Assembly: GCA_002494625.1 (NCBI GenBank) | Contig: DACH01000019.1 | Coordinates: forward strand, 8,579 to 72,578 | Origin: Archaeoglobus sp. UBA234 | GTDB taxonomy: Archaea > Halobacteriota > Archaeoglobi > Archaeoglobales > Archaeoglobaceae | DNA: 64,000 bases | Direction: 5' to 3' | Shown: positions 34,707-43,886 of the stretch, in pieces | Layout of the letters: the number at the start of each line of letters is the position of its first letter | How positions within the stretch are numbered: position 1 is the first letter of the stretch | Notes under the pieces: generated by a model | What the model was told of the DNA's origin: nothing | Database searches by the model: none | The model's input: only the letters and a program-made list of their open reading frames with translations | Position numbers and translations under genes: made by a program

Positions 34707-35078
34707 ATGAACCATAAAGATTTAAATACGCTGAAAGTCATCATTGAAGAGGTGGTAAGGATGGATGTTCAGACAAAAAAGTCCCTTCTCTGGGATGCTT
34801 TTGAAGAGTTAAAAAACTCATGGAGTGTGGATGAAAGGCTCCTTGAAAAGCTGGACGAGAAGGAGGAGGAGACTGTTAATGGCTTGCCTGCAAGCAGAGC
34901 AGAGAAACTTATGGAGATCAAGGACAAGTACCAGCTTGACGATATAGATTTTCTCTTCATAGTGGGTGCAGCAGTTGGTTACTATCAGGGTCAGAAAAAT
35001 GTTAAAGAAGTACTGAACAGAAAAATAAATACAGTAAACGAGTTCATCTCGTCTATCATAAGCAAGAGCAAACTCTGA
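34707..35078 (+). CDS. Hypothetical helical protein
   Basis: A 123-residue, mainly helical and charged soluble protein without a recognised domain. A moderately hydrophobic segment (DFLFIVGAAVGYYQG, about residues 87-101) lies before the C-terminus. It lies 12 bases before truA and 41 after the CDP-alcohol transferase gene, so it is probably cotranscribed with them. A start at ATG 34761 (MDVQTKK) is possible. No function can be given. Confidence 0.7.
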   Translation: MNHKDLNTLKVIIEEVVRMDVQTKKSLLWDAFEELKNSWSVDERLLEKLDEKEEETVNGLPASRAEKLMEIKDKYQLDDIDFLFIVGAAVGYYQGQKNVKEVLNRKINTVNEFISSIISKSKL

Positions 35079-35090
35079 ATATTTTATAGT

Positions 35091-35903
35091 ATGAGGGTTG
35101 CTTATAAGTTCGGTTACTTTGGGGAGAAATTCTTCGGTTCACAGTACCAGCCAAATCTCAGGACAGTTGAGGGTGAACTTTTCAAGGCATTTGAGGAACT
35201 TGGACTCGATCCAGGAATTTCTAGATACAGATGTTCCAGCAGAACTGATGCTGGCGTTCATGCATTGGGAAATGTTTTTGCAGTCGATATAGACAGCAGA
35301 AAATGCTTTCCAAGAATTCTGAATTCAAAACTGCCCGAGGACATAACAGTGTGGGCGTGGGCAAAGGTTGATGATGAATTTGATCCAAGAAGAGATGCAA
35401 TAGCAAGGGTCTACTCCTATGTCATGATGAAAAGTGGAGTGGATGTCTCTGTAATGAGAAAAGCAGCCTCCCTCATAGAGGGCACACACGATTTTTCAAA
35501 TTTCACGAAAAAGTTTGCTGAATCGCCCTCAAACATCAGGACACTCAAGTCAGTGGATGTTAGAATTGATGATCGTTTCATCACAATTGAAATTGAGGGT
35601 AATGCATTCACCTGGAACATGGTGAGAAACATTGCAACTGCTCTTGAACTCGTTGGAAAAGGTGTAAGGGATCTGACCTGGCTTGAGTCAATGCTCGACC
35701 CTGAGAAGTACTTTGAACGGATGGAACCTTCTCCCCCCTATGGACTTATTTTAAAGGATGTGAAGTATGCAGATATAAACTGGGAAATCGACGAATATGC
35801 CTGGAATATGTTTAAGGGAAAACTTGAATCGAGAGAGAGTTATCATGGAACCCTCTACAAGGCTTTTTCGATAATGAAAGATACATTATCTGAAATTCCC
35901 TGA
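35091..35903 (+). CDS. truA: tRNA pseudouridine synthase TruA
   Basis: Converts uridines at positions 38-40 of the anticodon arm to pseudouridine. The 270-residue protein shows the catalytic aspartate Asp53 in CSSRTDAGVHALGN, the N-terminal YKFGYFGEKFFGSQYQP block and the family's FTWNMVRNIATALELVGKG. Length is normal for archaeal TruA. Confidence 0.94.
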   Translation: MRVAYKFGYFGEKFFGSQYQPNLRTVEGELFKAFEELGLDPGISRYRCSSRTDAGVHALGNVFAVDIDSRKCFPRILNSKLPEDITVWAWAKVDDEFDPRRDAIARVYSYVMMKSGVDVSVMRKAASLIEGTHDFSNFTKKFAESPSNIRTLKSVDVRIDDRFITIEIEGNAFTWNMVRNIATALELVGKGVRDLTWLESMLDPEKYFERMEPSPPYGLILKDVKYADINWEIDEYAWNMFKGKLESRESYHGTLYKAFSIMKDTLSEIP

Positions 35904-35981
35904 CTATTACTGCCTTTTTTTAAACTGCCTTTTTTTAAAGAATTAGTGAGTTTTTTAAACAATTCTGCATCCTGTAATCCA

Positions 35982-38060
35982 ATGAAGTGTGAATCCTGTG
36001 ATGGCAGAGGAATAATCGAACAGGAAGTTAGCTGTCCTGTGTGTAACGGTACAGGAAAAACAAAGAGCTTTGATCCAAAACTTACTGAGGAGCTATCCTC
36101 AGAGCAGATACAGATGTTTATGAAAGGAATATGTGGCGTTTGCAGAGGGACAGGAGTCCAGAAAAGAACAGAACTTTGCAGAACCTGTGGCGGTTCAGGA
36201 AAATCAGGAAAGTGCAGGATTTGTGGTACGCCTGTCAGGGGAAATTATGACCTCTGCCAGAGATGTTCCAAAAAACCACATGCATATCTGCTCAAAAACA
36301 GCTGTGGGATAGAAGATTTAAGGCTCAACAGAAACTATGTGGGTACCGTAAGTGCGGTGACGGATATTGGTATTTTTGTGAACCTCAACAGGAGATTAAA
36401 GGGTCTGATCCACAGGAAACATGCTACAGATGGTTACTCAGAGGGTGATGAGATCACAGTCAGAGTCTCAGGGATCAGGAGTTCAGGAGATATAGACCTT
36501 CTTCCCGTTGAACTTCAAGATTATGCGGTCATTGAGGTTTCAAAATCTGCCCCCGAGGTAAAAATAAAGGATGTTAATTCGTATAATGGAAAACTTGTGG
36601 AGATAAGGGGGATTGTAACGCATATCAGGCTTACGGGAGGTCCAACAATATTCTCAATCCTGGATGAAACTGGAATGTGCAAGGGCGTTGCCTTTGAGGG
36701 TGGTGAGAGGGCTTTTCCCGAGATAGATGTGGATGATGTTGTCAAAATTTCAGGAATAATTAGAAGAAGGGGATCTAACTTCGAAGTGGAAATACTGGAC
36801 ATGGAGAGGTTGCTTGGAGAAGAAGCAACCAACATAGCCAGAAAGATTGAGAGGGAGATCGAAATAAAAAGTGAGCCTGAATTCAGAGGTTTTCTGATCG
36901 AGTCAGATGTTCTCAACAGACTCAAAGATGAGATGATGAAAGTTGCCAAAGAACTCAGAAGAGCAGTATTCCAGTCAAGACCGATCATCATTCGCCATCA
37001 CTGGGATGCTGATGGAATCTGTGGTGGTGTTGCACTTGAAACTGCCCTCATAGATCTGGTTGAAAAAACCGGCTCTGATCCCGATGCCAGATATTTTCTG
37101 ATAAGAAGAAAAGTTTCGAGAGCACCATTTTACGAACTTGAAGATGTTGTTAAGGATCTGGATGACTCACTGGAAGATATGGTCAGGCATGGAGACAAAA
37201 TTCCGTTAGTTGTTCTTGTAGATAACGGATCCGGATATGAGGATATTCCAGCTATTAGACAGTTTATAACCTTTGGTGCAGATATAATAACAATAGACCA
37301 CCATTATCCTGATGACGAAGTAGATAACTACCTCCTCTACCATGTAAATCCCTACAAGGCTGGTGGAGATAGCAACTACACCTCCGGGATTCTCTGCACT
37401 GAAATTGCCAGGATGATAAGCGATGTTGATCTGAGAAATCTTGCAGCAACATCCATTGTTGGGGACAGGGCTGAAGGAGAGGTTGAGAGATACTTAGGAC
37501 TCTCAGATTACACAAGGGAGGAACTGCAGGATATTGCCATCTCTCTCGAGTATGAGGCTTTTTACTTGAGATTCAGAAATGGAAATCAGATTATAAGAGA
37601 GATACTTGGGTTTGGCAGGATTGACAGGCAGAAAAAGCTTGTTTCAATGCTTTCAGGATATGCAAAGAAATCCATCGAGGAACAGCTGAGAACTGTTGAA
37701 GGCGGCTATAAGGTTCAGGAGCTTCCAAATGGCGTCCATCTGATTGCCCTTGATATTGAAAATTACTCAAGAAGATTTACCTTCCCTCCACCGGGTAAAC
37801 TTACAGGAGAACTTCACGATAGAATGAAGAAAAAGTACCCGAGACTTGTTACAATCGGTTACGGTCCTGATTTTGCTGTGATAAGGAGTGAGGGTGTATC
37901 GCTTGACATCCCCGGTATCGTCAGAGAACTCCAAAATGAGCTTGAAAATGCTGGAGTAGAAGGTGGAGGTCATCTTGTTGTTGGTTCGATAAAGTTCATT
38001 CCGGCAAGAAGAAAGGATGTGCTTTCAAGGCTCGCAGCAAAAATAGGTTCCCTACCTTAG
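35982..38060 (+). CDS. Large DHH phosphoesterase with DnaJ-type zinc repeats, S1 and OB-fold domains
   Basis: A 692-residue RecJ-like protein. In order: four CxxCxGxG DnaJ-type zinc repeats plus a CRIC...CQRC ribbon (about residues 1-90), an S1 RNA-binding domain (VGTVSAVTDIGIFVNL, about 105-165), an OB-fold (about 185-260), then the DHH core with RHHWDADGICGG (about 338) and TIDHHYPDD (about 432) and a DHHA1-like end (GGGHLVVGSI). Archaeal members of this architecture are single-strand nucleases related to RecJ. ATG 35982 is chosen because the zinc repeats begin there; GTG 35946 would add twelve residues. Confidence 0.87.
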   Translation: MKCESCDGRGIIEQEVSCPVCNGTGKTKSFDPKLTEELSSEQIQMFMKGICGVCRGTGVQKRTELCRTCGGSGKSGKCRICGTPVRGNYDLCQRCSKKPHAYLLKNSCGIEDLRLNRNYVGTVSAVTDIGIFVNLNRRLKGLIHRKHATDGYSEGDEITVRVSGIRSSGDIDLLPVELQDYAVIEVSKSAPEVKIKDVNSYNGKLVEIRGIVTHIRLTGGPTIFSILDETGMCKGVAFEGGERAFPEIDVDDVVKISGIIRRRGSNFEVEILDMERLLGEEATNIARKIEREIEIKSEPEFRGFLIESDVLNRLKDEMMKVAKELRRAVFQSRPIIIRHHWDADGICGGVALETALIDLVEKTGSDPDARYFLIRRKVSRAPFYELEDVVKDLDDSLEDMVRHGDKIPLVVLVDNGSGYEDIPAIRQFITFGADIITIDHHYPDDEVDNYLLYHVNPYKAGGDSNYTSGILCTEIARMISDVDLRNLAATSIVGDRAEGEVERYLGLSDYTREELQDIAISLEYEAFYLRFRNGNQIIREILGFGRIDRQKKLVSMLSGYAKKSIEEQLRTVEGGYKVQELPNGVHLIALDIENYSRRFTFPPPGKLTGELHDRMKKKYPRLVTIGYGPDFAVIRSEGVSLDIPGIVRELQNELENAGVEGGGHLVVGSIKFIPARRKDVLSRLAAKIGSLP

Positions 38061-38238
38061 AAAAGCTATAAATCAATTTATATTACCTGCGATGCTTCGT
38101 TGTGTAATTACACTTCACTTTATAATAAGAATGTGAGCATTTTAAACCGCAGTTCAGGAAAAAATTTATATTTCTGTCCTTTTTAAGAAAAGTGGTCCGG
38201 TCATATATTACAAATAGTAATTAACTGGAGGAATTGGG

Positions 38239-39630
38239 ATGAGAGTTGTAATGAAATTCGGTGGAGCAAGTCTGAAGGACGGAGAAAGCATATACCATGT
38301 AGCGAAGCTCGTGAAAAAGTTTGAAGAATTTGAGAAGGTTGTAGTCGTGTCTGCCATGGCAGGTGTAACAGATTCGCTGATTGAGGCAGCAACAAAATGT
38401 TATAAAGAACCCTCCTCCAGTTATATCAAACTCTTTATTGCTGAACTCACCAAGAAGCATTATGAGGCTATAAGTACAGCCGTTAAAAATCCTGACATTC
38501 AAACAAAGGTTTTTGAAAAGGTTGATAAACTCCTTGATGAGCTTGAAAAAGTATTACTTGGTATTGGTTATCTAGGAGAGCTGACAAAGAGAAGTATGGA
38601 TTACATACAGTCATTTGGTGAGAGGTTATCTGCCCCTATAGTCTCAGCATCTCTTTTTTCTATAGGTGTTGATTCTCTGGCTCTGACAGGAGGAGATGCT
38701 GGAATAATAACGGATAGAAACTTTGGCAGGGCAAAACCAATGCCAGAAGTTTATAGCATAATAAAGAGCAGACTTGATCCGCTGATAAAGATAAAGAAAT
38801 CAACTCCAGTCATAACGGGTTTCATTGGTGTTGCTGATGATGGAAGCATAACCACCCTCGGAAGAGGTGGAAGTGATCTGACCGCGACACTCATAGCTGC
38901 TGCACTCAGGGCGGATGAGGTGTGGCTCTGGAAAGAAGTGGATGGTGTTCTTACAACCGATCCAAAAATAGTACCGGAGGCAAAGCTGATTCCAGAAATA
39001 TCCTACCAGGAGGCAATGGAACTCTCACATTTTGGAGCCAAGATCCTTCATCCAAGAGCTATAGAGCCAGTAATGAGAAGAGGCATTCCGGTTAGAATCA
39101 AGAATACTTTCGATCCCGATGCCGAGGGAACTGTGATCAAGAAGGAGAGCAATTCAACAACAGATATAGTCAAGGCACTGAGCCTGATAGAGAAGGTTGC
39201 CATCGTAAACATCAGTGGTGCGGGTTTTGATTTCGCAGATATAATGTCTGATGTTTTCAGAAGACTTTCAAGAGAGAGGGTTAATGTCATAATGGTCTCA
39301 CAGAGCTCTTCTGAACTTAATCTGTCGATTGTGGTTGATAAGTCTGACCTTGAAAGAGCATACTTAGCCCTCAAACCCCTTGAGAACGGAATAGTCAGTA
39401 TAAGGAAGATGGAAGATGTTGCTGTGGTGAGTGCTGTAGGATCCGGAATGGCAGGAACTCCGGGAGTTGCTGGAAGAATTTTCTCATCACTTGGAAGAAA
39501 CGGAATAAATGTTATAATGATAAGTCAGAGTTGCTCTGAATACAATGTATCCTTTGCAGTGTCAAAGAATGAAGGAAAAGAGGCTATACGAGTTCTTCAC
39601 AGAGAATTCGAACTTGATAAAAAGAGATAA
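38239..39630 (+). CDS. lysC: Aspartate kinase
   Basis: First step of the aspartate family: phosphorylation of aspartate by ATP. The 463-residue protein opens with [15 protein letters not shown], has [20 protein letters not shown] near residue 195-215 and two C-terminal ACT domains ([16 protein letters not shown] and [16 protein letters not shown]) that mediate feedback by lysine or threonine. A GGAGG site lies eight bases before the ATG. Homoserine dehydrogenase, a later step, is encoded separately at 3783. Confidence 0.95.
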   Translation: MRVVMKFGGASLKDGESIYHVAKLVKKFEEFEKVVVVSAMAGVTDSLIEAATKCYKEPSSSYIKLFIAELTKKHYEAISTAVKNPDIQTKVFEKVDKLLDELEKVLLGIGYLGELTKRSMDYIQSFGERLSAPIVSASLFSIGVDSLALTGGDAGIITDRNFGRAKPMPEVYSIIKSRLDPLIKIKKSTPVITGFIGVADDGSITTLGRGGSDLTATLIAAALRADEVWLWKEVDGVLTTDPKIVPEAKLIPEISYQEAMELSHFGAKILHPRAIEPVMRRGIPVRIKNTFDPDAEGTVIKKESNSTTDIVKALSLIEKVAIVNISGAGFDFADIMSDVFRRLSRERVNVIMVSQSSSELNLSIVVDKSDLERAYLALKPLENGIVSIRKMEDVAVVSAVGSGMAGTPGVAGRIFSSLGRNGINVIMISQSCSEYNVSFAVSKNEGKEAIRVLHREFELDKKR

Positions 39631-39662
39631 GACTTTAAATTTTTCAAAGTTTTTTATCGTTT

Positions 39663-40967
39663 TCATCCGTTGGCATTTTTTAGCTCCCCTGATATGAACG
39701 CATCATATGCGCTCAGATCAAAGTACCCATGGCCACTCAATCCGAAAAGTATGACCTTTTCCTCACCCGCCTCCTTTGCCTTCAGAGCCTCATCGATTAC
39801 AACTCTGACTGCATGATTTGACTCCGGAGCAGGTATTATCCCCTCGGTTCTGGCAAATATCAATCCTGCCTCAAATGTAGGGATCTGGTTGACAGCCACC
39901 GCTTCTATCTTTTTCTTTGCAACGAGAAGGCTCAGGGTTGGAGCATCACCATGGTATCTGAGTCCACCTGCGTGTATTGGTGGTGGAATGAAATCGTGCC
40001 CGAGGGTGTACATTTTTATCAGGGGTGTGAGACCAACCGTGTCTCCATAGTCATAGGTATACTCTCCCGCAGTGAGGGTTGGACAGGCAGAGGGCTCAAC
40101 GGCAACTATTCTTGTCCCATCCTTTTCTGCCTGTTTTACAAAAGGATATGCAAGTCCTGAAAAATTACTGCCGCCTCCAACACAACCGATGATCAGATCT
40201 GGTTTTTCATCCACCTTTTCCAGTTGTTTTTTTGCTTCCAAACCGATTATGGTTTGATGGAGGAGAACATGGTTCAGAACGCTTCCAAGGCTATACTTCG
40301 TATCCTCGTTTTTAACAGCATCCTCAACAGCCTCACTTATTGCAATGCCTAGACTTCCCGGACTGTCAGGGTCTTTTTCAAGCATTCTCTTTCCACTTTC
40401 AGTTCTGTTTGAGGGACTTGGAATTACCTCCCCTCCCCATGTTTCCATCATAATTCTTCTATAGGGTTTCTGATTATAGCTAACCCTGACCATGTAAACT
40501 GTACACTTCATACCAAACAGAGATGTGGCAAAACACAGTGCTGAACCCCATTGCCCAGCTCCCGTTTCTGTAGTTAATCTCTCAACACCCTCTTTCATGT
40601 TGTAGTAAGCCTGAGCAACAGCTGTGTTAGGTTTATGGCTTCCAGGCGGACTAACACCTTCATATTTGTAATATATCCTTGCAGGAGTTTTGAGATATTC
40701 TTCAAGTTTCTCTGCCCTTATAAGTGGTGTTGGTCTCCACTGTCTGTAGATCTCAAGTACCTCCTCTGGAATCTTTATGAATCTTTCATCACTCATCTCC
40801 TGTTTTATAAGCTCCATTGGAAAAAGGGGCTTCAGATCATCAGGAGATAGGGGTTCTCTTGTTGCTGGGTGAAGGGGTGGAGGAAGGGGTTCAGGTAGAT
40901 CTGGCAGAATGTTGTACCACCTGTCAGGCATTTCGTTCTCGGCAAGAAGTATCTTTCTCTCAGTCAT
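39663..40967 (-). CDS. trpB2: Tryptophan synthase beta chain, TrpB2 type
   Basis: PLP enzyme joining indole and serine. The 434-residue length, the N-terminal extension and the [13 protein letters not shown] block mark the TrpB2 subgroup that works without TrpA. The PLP lysine lies in [32 protein letters not shown] binds the cofactor phosphate, and [12 protein letters not shown] closes the protein. No trp operon surrounds it, as usual for TrpB2; an indole-salvage role is commonly proposed. Confidence 0.94.
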   Translation of the reverse strand: MTERKILLAENEMPDRWYNILPDLPEPLPPPLHPATREPLSPDDLKPLFPMELIKQEMSDERFIKIPEEVLEIYRQWRPTPLIRAEKLEEYLKTPARIYYKYEGVSPPGSHKPNTAVAQAYYNMKEGVERLTTETGAGQWGSALCFATSLFGMKCTVYMVRVSYNQKPYRRIMMETWGGEVIPSPSNRTESGKRMLEKDPDSPGSLGIAISEAVEDAVKNEDTKYSLGSVLNHVLLHQTIIGLEAKKQLEKVDEKPDLIIGCVGGGSNFSGLAYPFVKQAEKDGTRIVAVEPSACPTLTAGEYTYDYGDTVGLTPLIKMYTLGHDFIPPPIHAGGLRYHGDAPTLSLLVAKKKIEAVAVNQIPTFEAGLIFARTEGIIPAPESNHAVRVVIDEALKAKEAGEEKVILFGLSGHGYFDLSAYDAFISGELKNANG

Positions 40968-41080
40968 GATTCTCAGTAATCATCTCACTATTTAAGTTTT
41001 TTCCCATATTATGGGATTTATCCGGGAATACAGAATGAAGTATTAGAATTGTGATTCCAAAAATATAAAAGGAGTTGAAA

Positions 41081-41266
41081 CTAAAGTTCTTCTCTCATCC
41101 TGTTTATTCTTAATCTGATCTGTGACAACTCCTCTTTTGTAAGATCCACCTTGCTGCTTACTTCCATCAGCTCTTTATTCAACTGCTTGACTTTTGCATA
41201 CAGAAAGATATTCATCAAAAGGCTTATGACGAGCAATCCAATTATTATGGTTTCAAATAAAGCCAA
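41081..41266 (-). CDS. Small membrane-anchored coiled-coil protein
   Basis: A 61-residue protein with one N-terminal helix (about residues 4-24) and a 35-residue charged heptad-like helix (LNKELMEVSSKVDLTKEEL). It starts four bases after the MinD-like gene and belongs to the same four-gene operon (43393 down to 41081). It could recruit the MinD-like ATPase to the membrane or act as a small scaffold. No family recognised. Confidence 0.65.
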   Translation of the reverse strand: MALFETIIIGLLVISLLMNIFLYAKVKQLNKELMEVSSKVDLTKEELSQIRLRINRMREEL

Positions 41267-41270
41267 TTAA

Positions 41271-42044
41271 TCACCTCCTGAAAATTCTCAAAAATCTGGA
41301 AATTGCCGTCTCTTTTGCCTCTTTTTCTTCCCTATATTCAACACCCCCAATTTTTGCTGCAAGTTTCTTAATAGCTTTTGCAGCAGGTGAATTGGGGGAG
41401 CGCAACACAACAGGTTGTCCGAAAGCAGCTGATTTTCTAACCTCAGGATCTTCAGGAATCACAGCTACAACTCTACCCTCGAGAATTGCCTCTATTTCTT
41501 TCTTTGCCATCTCTATACCTGATGATGTGACTCTGTTCACAACTATCCCCAAGAGTTTGGTTCCCAATCTTTCTGCAACCATTTTTGTTTTTAGTCCATC
41601 TGTTATTGAGGATATTTCGGGATTTACAACAAGCAAGAGCTCATTTGCAGATGCAAGTGCAATTATTGCACTTTTTTCAAGTCCAGCAGGAGCATCAAGA
41701 ATCAGAATCTCGGTTCTCTCTAAAATCGAAAGTAGAACATTTTCGAGGAGATCAGGATTAACTTTCCTCAATCCCTCAAGAGATATCCCTGCAGGCACTA
41801 TCTTTACTCCTCCTGGTCCCGTATAGATAGCCTCATCAACTGAAGCCTCTCCAGCAAGGACATGCTGGAGGGTTACAGGCATCCCCTCCATACCAAGTAT
41901 CAGCTCAAGATTTGCCATTGCAATGTCAGCATCCAGTATCGTCACATCTTTTCCGTACATGGAGAGAGTTATTCCAATATTTGCTGCAATGACTGTTTTA
42001 CCAACCCCACCTTTACCGGATGCGACAGTAATAATTCTTGTCAA
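41271..42044 (-). CDS. minD: MinD/ParA-family ATPase
   Basis: A 257-residue deviant-Walker ATPase (SGKGGVGKT, residues 9-17) with switch [11 protein letters not shown] and ILDAPAG. The C-terminus (about residues 240-257, [13 protein letters not shown]) is a plausible amphipathic membrane-binding helix, as in MinD. Archaeal MinD homologues position surface structures such as archaella and chemosensory arrays. Its operon partners are a roadblock-like membrane protein, a surface coiled-coil protein and a small coiled-coil anchor, which suggests a dedicated positioning module rather than division-site selection. Confidence 0.87.
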   Translation of the reverse strand: MTRIITVASGKGGVGKTVIAANIGITLSMYGKDVTILDADIAMANLELILGMEGMPVTLQHVLAGEASVDEAIYTGPGGVKIVPAGISLEGLRKVNPDLLENVLLSILERTEILILDAPAGLEKSAIIALASANELLLVVNPEISSITDGLKTKMVAERLGTKLLGIVVNRVTSSGIEMAKKEIEAILEGRVVAVIPEDPEVRKSAAFGQPVVLRSPNSPAAKAIKKLAAKIGGVEYREEKEAKETAISRFLRIFRR

Positions 42045-42050
42045 AAAATT

Positions 42051-42770
42051 TCACCTCCTCAATAGAGATATCACGATTCCAACTGTGAATGCAACCATGA
42101 AAAAGAATCCAAATCTTGTGAACTCCAGAAATTCTGGAGAACCAAGACTTCTGACCCTGTCATACTCTTTCTTCTCTGCCTGGAGCTGAGCAAGCTGTCC
42201 TTCAAGCTGAGAGATTTTGTCGTTTAACTCACTGATCTGGGAGTTAAGATCTGAAACTTCCTGAGTTTTTGAGACAAGTTCTGCCTTCAGATTTGTTATC
42301 TGATCTTCTAAGGATTTAATGTACTCTGTATCAACACCTTCAGTTTTGAGAGTCTCTATTTCTTTTTCCTTAGCTTCTATCTGAAGTTGGAGCTCCATTA
42401 TCTGCATGTTGAGACTTCTGATCTCTTTATCCATTTTGTCTGCCTTTTCAATCAGATAATTCAGATCAGCCTCGGAAAAACCATAAACAATAATGGATTT
42501 CGTATGATAAAATGTTCCATTAGGATACCTTATGTTTATTGTTTTGGTTCCAGGTTTGACGGTATATCCCACCTTTATGGTATATTCTCCTGGGGTCACA
42601 TTCATTATGTTTGAAAAGGAATCCTTAAAGTAAATCTTTTCGTCCAGTATTTCAACGATGTAGGCACCATCACCCTGAATACTGAGCTTTACCTCATCTC
42701 CAGGTTTAACTATTGATGGCTGGATTGTTATAACAGACATTATCAGGAAAAGACTCAACAATGGATTCAT
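42051..42770 (-). CDS. Extracytoplasmic beta-domain/coiled-coil protein with C-terminal membrane helix
   Basis: A 239-residue protein: an N-terminal signal-like helix (1-15), a beta-rich Ig-like domain (about 16-95), a long coiled coil (about 98-205, runs such as LNSQISELNDKISQLEGQ), and a C-terminal membrane helix followed by LLRR. The topology places the coiled coil outside the cell. It overlaps the upstream roadblock-like gene by four bases (ATGA) and precedes the MinD-like gene by six. Function unknown; a surface scaffold tied to cytoplasmic MinD is one idea. Confidence 0.75.
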   Translation of the reverse strand: MNPLLSLFLIMSVITIQPSIVKPGDEVKLSIQGDGAYIVEILDEKIYFKDSFSNIMNVTPGEYTIKVGYTVKPGTKTINIRYPNGTFYHTKSIIVYGFSEADLNYLIEKADKMDKEIRSLNMQIMELQLQIEAKEKEIETLKTEGVDTEYIKSLEDQITNLKAELVSKTQEVSDLNSQISELNDKISQLEGQLAQLQAEKKEYDRVRSLGSPEFLEFTRFGFFFMVAFTVGIVISLLRR

Positions 42771-43393
42771 GCTAATCCCTCCATAAACCGGGATATGTCT
42801 TTCCTGAATCCTCTGATTTCAGGATTGGTTAGATCTCTTTTTGATCTTATATGAGCGATTAATTCTTCCTCCCCCGGAAGTCTGAAAATATATCTTTTCT
42901 CTCCCTCTGTGCTCAGAATAACTTCTCTAATTCCACCATATATACCTCTTACTTTATCCATCATTTCTGTCGCCATTGCGGCATCATCTTCTGCTGTTTT
43001 GCTATTGGATGCGACAAGTAAACCATCAGTAGTGGAAATCGTAGCATCAACTAACATGTACTTTCTTGTGAGGTGGTCAATAAACTTGTCAAAGCTCATT
43101 TCCTCTTCTTTCTCCTCTTCAGATTCTTCCTTAAGGTGAAGGGAAGAGATTCTCTCTCCCTGACTAAGTTCACTTACCTTCTCCCTCAGATTTACAAATC
43201 TTTCAACATCCGGGCTGATAGCCCTCTCAACCTCTGAATTGATTGATTCCAGTGGTTGAAATCCCTCAGATTCCCCTACAACTGTTTTGGATTTTGTAAT
43301 TTTTGTGACACCAGTCACTTCCATTAGAATGAATCCCATTACAAATCCAGATACGCCAATCAGGACATCCATTAAGGTTATAATTTTCTGCAC
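42767..43393 (-). CDS. Membrane-anchored roadblock/LC7-like protein
   Basis: A 208-residue protein with an N-terminal membrane helix (about 8-28), an acidic linker (to about 115) and a C-terminal domain (about 118-205) whose pattern VDATISTTDGLLVASNSKTAEDDAAMATEM matches the roadblock/LC7 (MglB-like) fold. Roadblock proteins regulate small GTPases or ATPases and set polarity in bacteria. Start is uncertain: GTG 43393 overlaps a GGAGGTG motif, and ATG 43372 is 18 bases beyond it. It is the first gene of an operon with a MinD-like ATPase. Confidence 0.72.
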   Translation of the reverse strand: MQKIITLMDVLIGVSGFVMGFILMEVTGVTKITKSKTVVGESEGFQPLESINSEVERAISPDVERFVNLREKVSELSQGERISSLHLKEESEEEKEEEMSFDKFIDHLTRKYMLVDATISTTDGLLVASNSKTAEDDAAMATEMMDKVRGIYGGIREVILSTEGEKRYIFRLPGEEELIAHIRSKRDLTNPEIRGFRKDISRFMEGLA

Positions 43394-43554
43394 CTCCCTC
43401 GAATTTTATCTCCTTCTTAAAGAATTTTTTTGTTTTGTAATGATAATGAGAATACGCAAAATATTAAGTTTTCCTTTTTTCCGATGATGATTCAATTGAG
43501 AATATTTCAACTGTCACCAAAATGTTTTTAAAATGAGCTGTAAAGGAGCCATAC

Positions 43555-43737
43555 ATGGGTAAAACAGGAACTACAACATGGATCAGAATAAAGGGAAGAA
43601 AAGGCCAGGTCAGACTTGTTGCAGGTAAGTGGCAGCATTACAAACCAACAGGACCGAACCAGAAATATGACTCGAGAGGTAAAAGAAGGAGAAGATTTAG
43701 AAGGTCTCAAAAGTCTATTCTTGGTGTCAGGAGCTGA
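43555..43737 (+). CDS. Small basic archaeal protein (DUF5350-like)
   Basis: A 60-residue, strongly basic protein (GKTGTTTWIRIKGRKGQVRL ... RGKRRRRFRRSQKS) with a short beta-like start and an Arg-rich tail, which suggests RNA or DNA binding. I believe it belongs to the small archaeal DUF5350 group. The ATG lies about 30 nt behind a TATA-like tttttaaaa (43524-43532) with GGAG nearby. A strong inverted repeat follows the stop codon. Confidence 0.72.
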   Translation: MGKTGTTTWIRIKGRKGQVRLVAGKWQHYKPTGPNQKYDSRGKRRRRFRRSQKSILGVRS

Positions 43738-43741
43738 ATTC

Positions 43742-43780
43742 AAACTACTATTTTATAAAATTAATTTAAAATTGTAGTTT
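43742..43780. terminator. Strong inverted repeat after the DUF5350-like gene
   Basis: Arms AAACTACTATTTTA (43742-43755) and TAAAATTGTAGTTT (43767-43780) pair at 13 of 14 positions around an 11-base AT-rich loop. It starts four bases after the stop codon and is followed by a T run (TTTTCTG). It is probably a transcript 3' end hairpin; a palindromic operator for the next gene is the alternative. Confidence 0.5.
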
Positions 43781-43886
43781 TCTGAATAAAGTAAAGCAGA
43801 GTATCGATTGCAAAAGGGAGTAGGATTTGAACAGGTGACTATATTGTATTTATATATCCATGTACTATAAAAGAGGCAGGTAAAAA

